Shown here: piece after piece, positions 59,166 to 64,000 of the stretch
Layout of the letters: every line of letters begins with the position of its first letter
Numbering within the stretch: the first letter of the stretch is position 1
NCBI GenBank assembly: GCA_051004815.1
Contig: JBPCJY010000041.1
Location: forward strand, 1-64,000
From: JBBQXY01 sp051004815
GTDB lineage: Bacteria; Chloroflexota; Ktedonobacteria; Ktedonobacterales; Ktedonobacteraceae
Direction of reading: 5' to 3'
Length of the DNA stretch: 64,000 nt
The notes under the pieces: generated by a model
Databases searched by the model: none
The model's input: the letters and a program-made list of their open reading frames with translations, nothing else
Told to the model about the DNA's origin: nothing
Position numbers and translations under genes: made by a program

Positions 59166-60479
59166 ATGGCACATATACTCTTTGTCACACCATATTATCC
59201 ACCAGAAATATCAGCTCCTGCCGTACGCATTAGTGAAACTGCAATGCGTCTTGTAAAGCGTGGACATCAAGTAACGGTGTTGACTACCTTCCCAAACTTT
59301 CCTTATGGTGTTGTCTCACCGGAATATCATGGGCGTCTGCTTCAACGGGAGAAACATGACGGAATAGATATTGTGCGAGTGTGGAGTTATGCCAGTCCAA
59401 ATAAAGGGTTTTTGCCCCGTATCCTGGGTCAACTCTCCTTCGGCTGCCTGGCTGCTTTCCTCGGTTGGAAGGCTGTTGGCCATCCAGCTGTGATCATAGC
59501 TGAATCCCCGCCTCTTTTCGATGCCATTGCAGGACGTATTTTGGCATGGCATAAACATTGTCCTTTTATTTTCATGGTTGCTGATCTTTGGCCCGAGGCG
59601 GCAATTCAAATGGGAGTACTCCGCAATCCCTTGCTGATCCGGCTTTCTGAATGGTTAGAATGGTCGACGTATCAACGCGCAAAACTTGTTTGGGTTGTGT
59701 CAGAAGGAGTTCGTGACCTGCTCATTCAACGGGGATTACCGCCAGAGCGTATTTTCCTCTTGACCAACGGGGTCGATACCACTTTGTTTCATCCATTACC
59801 ACAAGTAAGGGCGCGTGCCGCGCTCGGCTGGGATGATCGTTTTACTGTTCTCTATGCAGGGACCCATGGACTTGCACATGGACTGCCTACCATACTTAGT
59901 GCAGCCGAGCAAATGCAGCATCACCCTGACATACATATAATTTTTGCCGGTGATGGCGCGGTAAAGGCCGAACTCATAGCGCAAGCTGAGAAGAGAAAGC
60001 TCAAGAATGTCACGTTTCTCGCCGCTCAACCACACGATCGCTTGCCACTCCTTTTGGCTGCAGCCGATGTATGCCTGGTTCCCTTGCGTAAAGTAGCACT
60101 GTTTGAAACTACTCTGCCCGTAAAGATGTTTGAAGTGATGGCGTGCGCTCGTCCCATAGTGTTAAGTGCAGAAGGGAAAGCTCGCCAAATTGCGGAACAA
60201 GAGGCGCGGGCAGCAATCGCTGTAGAGCCTGAAAATGCGGAAGCTATAGTATCAGCTATTTTATATCTACGGGAGCATCCTGAAGAGGCAGAGGCTTTAG
60301 GGCAGAGAGGCCGTAGTTATGTAGAGGCTAGCTTCGATCGTGAGCAGTTGACGGCAAAGCTCGAGGCACGCATTGCTAAACTGCTTGAAAAGAAAGTGCC
60401 TGTCCCACGACTAAAGACACGTACAAAAGTTGGCGGTGCTTCCGAGAAGAACGAATCTAACGTCGTTCTGACTCCGTAA
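59166..60479 (+). CDS. GT4-family glycosyltransferase
   Basis: A 437-residue retaining glycosyltransferase of the GT4/WcaI type. The N-terminal domain has the HILFVTPYYPPEISAPAVR and GHQVTVLTTFPNFPYG stretches. The C-terminal half has the nucleotide-sugar-binding YAGTHGLAHGLPTILSAA, FAGDGAVKAEL and E-x7-E-like (FETTLPVKMFEVMA) region. It would add a sugar to a lipid-linked repeat unit in the cytoplasm. First gene of the polysaccharide operon. Confidence 0.9.
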   Translation: MAHILFVTPYYPPEISAPAVRISETAMRLVKRGHQVTVLTTFPNFPYGVVSPEYHGRLLQREKHDGIDIVRVWSYASPNKGFLPRILGQLSFGCLAAFLGWKAVGHPAVIIAESPPLFDAIAGRILAWHKHCPFIFMVADLWPEAAIQMGVLRNPLLIRLSEWLEWSTYQRAKLVWVVSEGVRDLLIQRGLPPERIFLLTNGVDTTLFHPLPQVRARAALGWDDRFTVLYAGTHGLAHGLPTILSAAEQMQHHPDIHIIFAGDGAVKAELIAQAEKRKLKNVTFLAAQPHDRLPLLLAAADVCLVPLRKVALFETTLPVKMFEVMACARPIVLSAEGKARQIAEQEARAAIAVEPENAEAIVSAILYLREHPEEAEALGQRGRSYVEASFDREQLTAKLEARIAKLLEKKVPVPRLKTRTKVGGASEKNESNVVLTP

Positions 60480-60576
60480 AGCACAAATTTTAAACGATAC
60501 ATTCCAATATCTCTATATAACCAAAAAAAATCCGCGAGCAGAAGACAGGAAGTCTGTAATGGAGGGGGTCCAGAGC

Positions 60577-62199
60577 ATGCAACCTTACTTCGAAAATAGT
60601 GTGTCTATGGTGAGTTCGCAAGACTCATACGTAGCCGAACACGAGATGGTATCAATTAGCCAGGAACTCTTACCTGAGGTAACAGTACCTACAGACGAGA
60701 ACCGCTCTCCCTATAATGCTGATGAGTTAGCAAACGCGGGAGAGGAAATAACGCCCACGTCGCCGATCGGCGGACTGCAAAGGTTACAACGCTGGAAGAA
60801 ACCTTCGCAGGCGACGTTGCGCCTTACATTGATGTTCGGCGATGGGGTATTACTCATTGCATCACTGCTGCTGGTATCGGTACTGGGGCCGCTACTCCAT
60901 GTAAGATTGGATGTTTTACATAACGGATTGGGCTTGTGGAACGCTAACCTCGTATGGACATGCCTGGCTCTTGTGTCCTGGAGCATTGCGGCCAATATCA
61001 CGCAAGTGCAACATCTGAATTGTGCATCGAACCTTCTTAAAAGCCCACTCTACGCATTGTGTACGCTTGTCATCATGCTCATTTTTTGTGTATTGCTCTT
61101 GTTCCTCTTTATTGGTGCTGAAGTTATCTCCTACACAAAACTCATGTTTTTCTTTCTAGCTGTGGCTGCACCGGTCTTTGGTGTCTGGCGTCTGCTTCTG
61201 GCTGAAATTCTCAGGTTGCCGCGTTTTCGTCGCCAGGCAGTCATCGTTGGGGTCAACGCTACAGGGGAGACTATTGCCAGAGAACTGCAAAATGCGAAGC
61301 ATCCCAGTGCAAACGTAATGGGATATATCGGTGAGAGCCTTGATGAGCGGATGCTGCATGGTGCATTGCCAATCTTAGGTGGCAGGAGTATGTTACGCTA
61401 CCTGGCACGCAATGACATGATTGACATGATTATTATGGCACTCGATTACAAAGCCAATCCTGAATTGTTCCAGGAAGCTTTTGAAGCATCCCAGTTAGGC
61501 ATTTCTGTAGTTCCCATGGCTGCTCTCTATGAGAGCACCAGCGGTAAGATTCCGCTGGAACATATCGGCGACCAGTGGTATATGGCTCTTCAATCGGAGC
61601 GGATCATCTCCCCACTCTACATGTGCTGGCGTAAGATAGTTGATCTCACCTTTGGGTTCTGTGGACTGGTAATACTGTGTCTGATACTGCCTCTCCTGGC
61701 CTTATTGATTTACCTGGATTCGCCCGGCCCCATCTTTTTCAGCCAAGAGCGGGCCGGGTATAGAGGACGGACGTTCCGCATCCTTAAGTTCCGCTCTATG
61801 TCTATCGAAGGAAAGCATGTTGGGCGTGCGGTATGGACAACTAAGGATGACATACGGGTCACACGAGTTGGGCGGCTACTACGTGCGACACACCTCGATG
61901 AGTTACCCCAGGTGTTCAATATTCTGCGTGGCGACATGTGCCTGATTGGGCCACGACCGGAGCGACCGGAATACGCTGCTGAATTGGAAAAGGACAACTC
62001 ATTGTACTGTTATCGCCACAGCGTCAAACCAGGCATCACGGGTTGGGCGCAGGTGAAGTATGGCTACGGTAGTGGAGAGCAGGACGAACTGGTTAAGCTC
62101 CAGTACGATCTCTTCTACATCAAGCATCAGTCATTTCTGCTTGATGTATTGATCATTTTGAAAACGGTAATTGAGGTGGTGTTACGCCATGGAGTATAG
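60577..62199 (+). CDS. Polyprenyl-phosphate sugar phosphotransferase (initiating enzyme)
   Basis: A 540-residue membrane enzyme that moves a sugar-1-phosphate onto undecaprenyl phosphate, starting the repeat unit. An acidic N-terminal tail, four to five membrane helices (about 90-210), a CoA-binding-like Rossmann region (VIVGVNATGETIARELQ) and a C-terminal catalytic domain (ERAGYRGRTFRILKFRSM, THLDELPQVFNILRGDMCLIGPRPE, KPGITGWAQV) match the WbaP/CpsE family. A GGAGGGGG site precedes the ATG at 60577; an ATG at 60559 is the alternative. Confidence 0.92.
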   Translation: MQPYFENSVSMVSSQDSYVAEHEMVSISQELLPEVTVPTDENRSPYNADELANAGEEITPTSPIGGLQRLQRWKKPSQATLRLTLMFGDGVLLIASLLLVSVLGPLLHVRLDVLHNGLGLWNANLVWTCLALVSWSIAANITQVQHLNCASNLLKSPLYALCTLVIMLIFCVLLLFLFIGAEVISYTKLMFFFLAVAAPVFGVWRLLLAEILRLPRFRRQAVIVGVNATGETIARELQNAKHPSANVMGYIGESLDERMLHGALPILGGRSMLRYLARNDMIDMIIMALDYKANPELFQEAFEASQLGISVVPMAALYESTSGKIPLEHIGDQWYMALQSERIISPLYMCWRKIVDLTFGFCGLVILCLILPLLALLIYLDSPGPIFFSQERAGYRGRTFRILKFRSMSIEGKHVGRAVWTTKDDIRVTRVGRLLRATHLDELPQVFNILRGDMCLIGPRPERPEYAAELEKDNSLYCYRHSVKPGITGWAQVKYGYGSGEQDELVKLQYDLFYIKHQSFLLDVLIILKTVIEVVLRHGV

Positions 62200-63385
62200 A
62201 GAGCTCGTAAAAAGTAGTAGGGTACCGCGGACAACATTTCTCCCGTTCGCGATGCCACATATCACGCAAGCTGAGATTGATGAAGTGGTGGATACCCTGC
62301 GCTCTGGCTGGTTAACTACCGGGCCCAAGACAAAGCGCCTTGAACGTGAGTTTGCTCAGCGCGTGGGAGCACCTTACGCGCTGGCCGTCAATTCTGCTAC
62401 AGCTGCGATGCACCTTGCACTTGACGTAATTGGTCTGCAATCAGGTGACGAGGTGATCGTCCCAGTTTACACGTTCACAGCTACAGCCGAGGTCGTTGTG
62501 TATTTCCGTGCGCGACCGGTCTTTGTAGACGTTGATCCCGTTACCTGCAATCTCGACCCTGCTCAACTGGAAAAGTGTATCACAGCGCGAACGCGGGCAA
62601 TCATGGTGGTACACATAGCTGGGTTGCCCGCGGAGATGGACGCGATTCACGCTGTTGCCAGAGCACATAATTTGCTGGTGATCGAAGATGCCGCGCATGC
62701 CTTCCCCGCGAAATACAAGGGACGGATGATTGGCACCACCAGTGATCTTACTGCTTTTAGCTTCTACGCAACGAAGGCGTTAACAACAGGCGAGGGGGGT
62801 ATGCTTACCACTGCCAATGCTGAGTACGCTGAGCGTATCGCGATGATGAGCCTGCATGGCATCAGCCACGATGCCTGGAAGCGTTATAGTACCGAAGGGT
62901 CCTGGTTCTATGAGGTGTTGCAAGCGGGTTACAAATATAACATGACGGATATCGCTGCCGCTCTTGGCTTGCATCAACTAGCACGCAGCGAGTGGCTTTT
63001 GGAGCGCCGCCGCGCAATAGCGCAACGCTATACAGAAGCCTTCTCGCACTGGCCTGAAGTCGAGACGCCACCGAATCCCGCTCATGTAGAGCATGCCTGG
63101 CACCTGTATATATTACGGTTGTGTTTAGACCGTCTCAAAATCACCAGGGAGGCGTTCATTCAAGCACTTGCACAGGCGAAAATTGGCACAAGCGTCCATT
63201 TTATTCCACTGCACTTGCATCCCTTTTACCGCGATATGTATCAACTGAGGGCGGACGACTTTCCGGCAGCACTGCATGCCTATCGGCGAGCAGTTTCCTT
63301 GCCCATCTATCCAGGTATGACTGATGAGGATGTCGAAGATGTTATTGCCGCAGTTGAACAGATTCTTGCTGCACATAAAAAATGA
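62189..63385 (+). CDS. DegT/DnrJ/EryC1/StrS-family sugar aminotransferase
   Basis: A 398-residue PLP enzyme. Family stretches are GWLTTGPKTKRLEREFAQRVGAPYALAVNSATAAMHLAL, VPVYTFTATAEVVVYFRARPVFVD, IEDAAHAFPAKYKG and the catalytic Lys in SFYATKALTTGEGG. It transaminates a 4-keto or 3-keto nucleotide sugar, giving an amino sugar for the repeat unit. The ATG at 62189 overlaps the previous gene by 11 bases and has a GAGGTGG site; a frame start at 62171 is unlikely. Confidence 0.9.
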   Translation: MEYRELVKSSRVPRTTFLPFAMPHITQAEIDEVVDTLRSGWLTTGPKTKRLEREFAQRVGAPYALAVNSATAAMHLALDVIGLQSGDEVIVPVYTFTATAEVVVYFRARPVFVDVDPVTCNLDPAQLEKCITARTRAIMVVHIAGLPAEMDAIHAVARAHNLLVIEDAAHAFPAKYKGRMIGTTSDLTAFSFYATKALTTGEGGMLTTANAEYAERIAMMSLHGISHDAWKRYSTEGSWFYEVLQAGYKYNMTDIAAALGLHQLARSEWLLERRRAIAQRYTEAFSHWPEVETPPNPAHVEHAWHLYILRLCLDRLKITREAFIQALAQAKIGTSVHFIPLHLHPFYRDMYQLRADDFPAALHAYRRAVSLPIYPGMTDEDVEDVIAAVEQILAAHKK

Positions 63386-63438
63386 ACTCAAACGTAGGAG
63401 TACATTATTTACTCTTACTTTGTGGGGACGGACAATCC

Positions 63439-64000
63439 ATGAAGTATTATATCGCTGCATTCCTCTCATTTAGAGATAGATCAAGTAACCAGGGCATTGC
63501 TCACTCTATGTATCGGCATGGCTTTGTAATTGTGCCATGCTTTTTCGCGTTGATACTTGGCTTTAACGCTGCTATAGCTATGCAATTGCTCACGGCTATA
63601 CGTATCTTGCCGGTGGATATTGTTCTTTGTGGCTCATTGTTGCTTTTCCTTTTGCTTGGTCGCCGCAAGATCGCTTTGCCTGTGACAAATACGATTCATC
63701 CACACGATATAAAGGTCGCAGATCTTTTGGAGCGAGAGGTCGTGCCTCTGGATACTACTGAAGCATTTACTGTTCTGAAAGGGCAGGTTATTCTTGTCAC
63801 TGGAGCTGCGGGGTCTATTGGTTCAGAACTGTGCAGGCAATTGCTTGGCTATGAACCGAGGCTCTTGATTGCCCTGGACACAAATGAGACAGGGCTATTT
63901 GATCTGGTCGAGGGTTTGCGCTCTCGCGCTCAGCCACATATTGCGAACCTGTACCCCTATATTGGTGATATCACTGATGTACAGAGAATGGCACGACTGT
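63439..64000 (+). CDS. CapD-like nucleotide-sugar epimerase/dehydratase (partial)
   Basis: A gene that runs past the window end; 187 residues are visible. Only two membrane segments (about 24-46 and 54-74) precede the Rossmann motif VTGAAGSIGSELCRQLL (about 124-140), fewer than the four in full-length WbmG/CapD/FlaA1-type membrane dehydratases. The dinucleotide loop and following ALDTNETGLFDL region are normal. It would convert UDP-GlcNAc to a 4-keto sugar, supplying the DegT aminotransferase. No stop is reached. Confidence 0.85.
   Translation, partial: MKYYIAAFLSFRDRSSNQGIAHSMYRHGFVIVPCFFALILGFNAAIAMQLLTAIRILPVDIVLCGSLLLFLLLGRRKIALPVTNTIHPHDIKVADLLEREVVPLDTTEAFTVLKGQVILVTGAAGSIGSELCRQLLGYEPRLLIALDTNETGLFDLVEGLRSRAQPHIANLYPYIGDITDVQRMARL

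Noticed and set aside
1..64000. tRNA or rRNA genes
   Set aside because: I looked for the GTTCGA-N-C T-loop with matching acceptor stems and for rRNA-like stretches. The few GTTCGA hits lie within coding frames or lack a cloverleaf.

Overview
The window reads as chromosomal DNA of a heterotrophic, spore- or filament-type soil bacterium of the Chloroflexota, most likely Ktedonobacteria. This placement is an inference. It rests on a Chloroflexi-style carotenoid cluster (phytoene synthase, glycosyltransferase, CruF-like hydratase and CrtI desaturase), a B12-dependent CarH/LitR-type light regulator beside an ECF sigma factor, many acyl-CoA ligases and short-chain oxidoreductases, and dispersed GC-rich hairpin repeats. 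I found no rRNA, tRNA or CRISPR array. About 48 protein genes are supported. The first 60 bases are low-complexity and may be a contig-edge artefact.

Layout. 0.1-3.4 kb: a membrane protein and a GH3 beta-glucosidase. 3.4-8.7 kb (minus strand): an ABC exporter followed by a PAS/GAF histidine kinase and a response regulator, probably one operon with an intercistronic hairpin. 8.8-12.3 kb: an IclR-regulated acyl-CoA ligase and amidohydrolase. 12.4-18.5 kb: a Gfo/Idh/MocA oxidoreductase, a membrane-anchored serine hydrolase, a PhoD-like phosphatase and ApbE. 18.5-23.8 kb: a central-carbon block with a DeoR-type repressor, methylglyoxal synthase, a NagD-like phosphatase, GlgC and GlgA. 23.9-28.4 kb: secreted or orphan proteins and two palindromic mobile-like elements, one with terminal repeats and a 9-bp target duplication.

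28.4-47.8 kb is a catabolic region: a PEP-mutase/isocitrate-lyase family enzyme, a PaaK-like ligase, enoyl-CoA hydratase, an 8-bladed propeller protein, a three-subunit molybdenum hydroxylase with SDR, cyclase and CoA-ligase, a VOC enzyme, a class III extradiol-type dioxygenase, an MFS transporter, another CoA-ligase, an F420-type LLM oxidoreductase and a DAO-family oxidase. The substrate cannot be read from sequence. 47.9-50.2 kb holds a MarR-DrrA-DrrB type exporter operon, followed by an SCP2-domain protein.

51.2-58.5 kb is the most distinctive region. A tightly overlapping operon (phytoene synthase, glycosyltransferase, a CruF-like hydratase fused to an acyltransferase, CrtI) is followed by an ECF sigma gene and a divergent CarH-like gene. 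The sigma/CarH intergenic region carries tandem 11-bp repeats that fit the published CarH operator pattern. I predict a light- and B12-controlled switch that makes an acylated carotenoid glycoside. 58.6-64 kb starts an exopolysaccharide operon behind a strong promoter and a roughly 490-base leader: a GT4 glycosyltransferase, a polyprenyl-phosphate sugar transferase, a DegT aminotransferase and a truncated CapD-like dehydratase.
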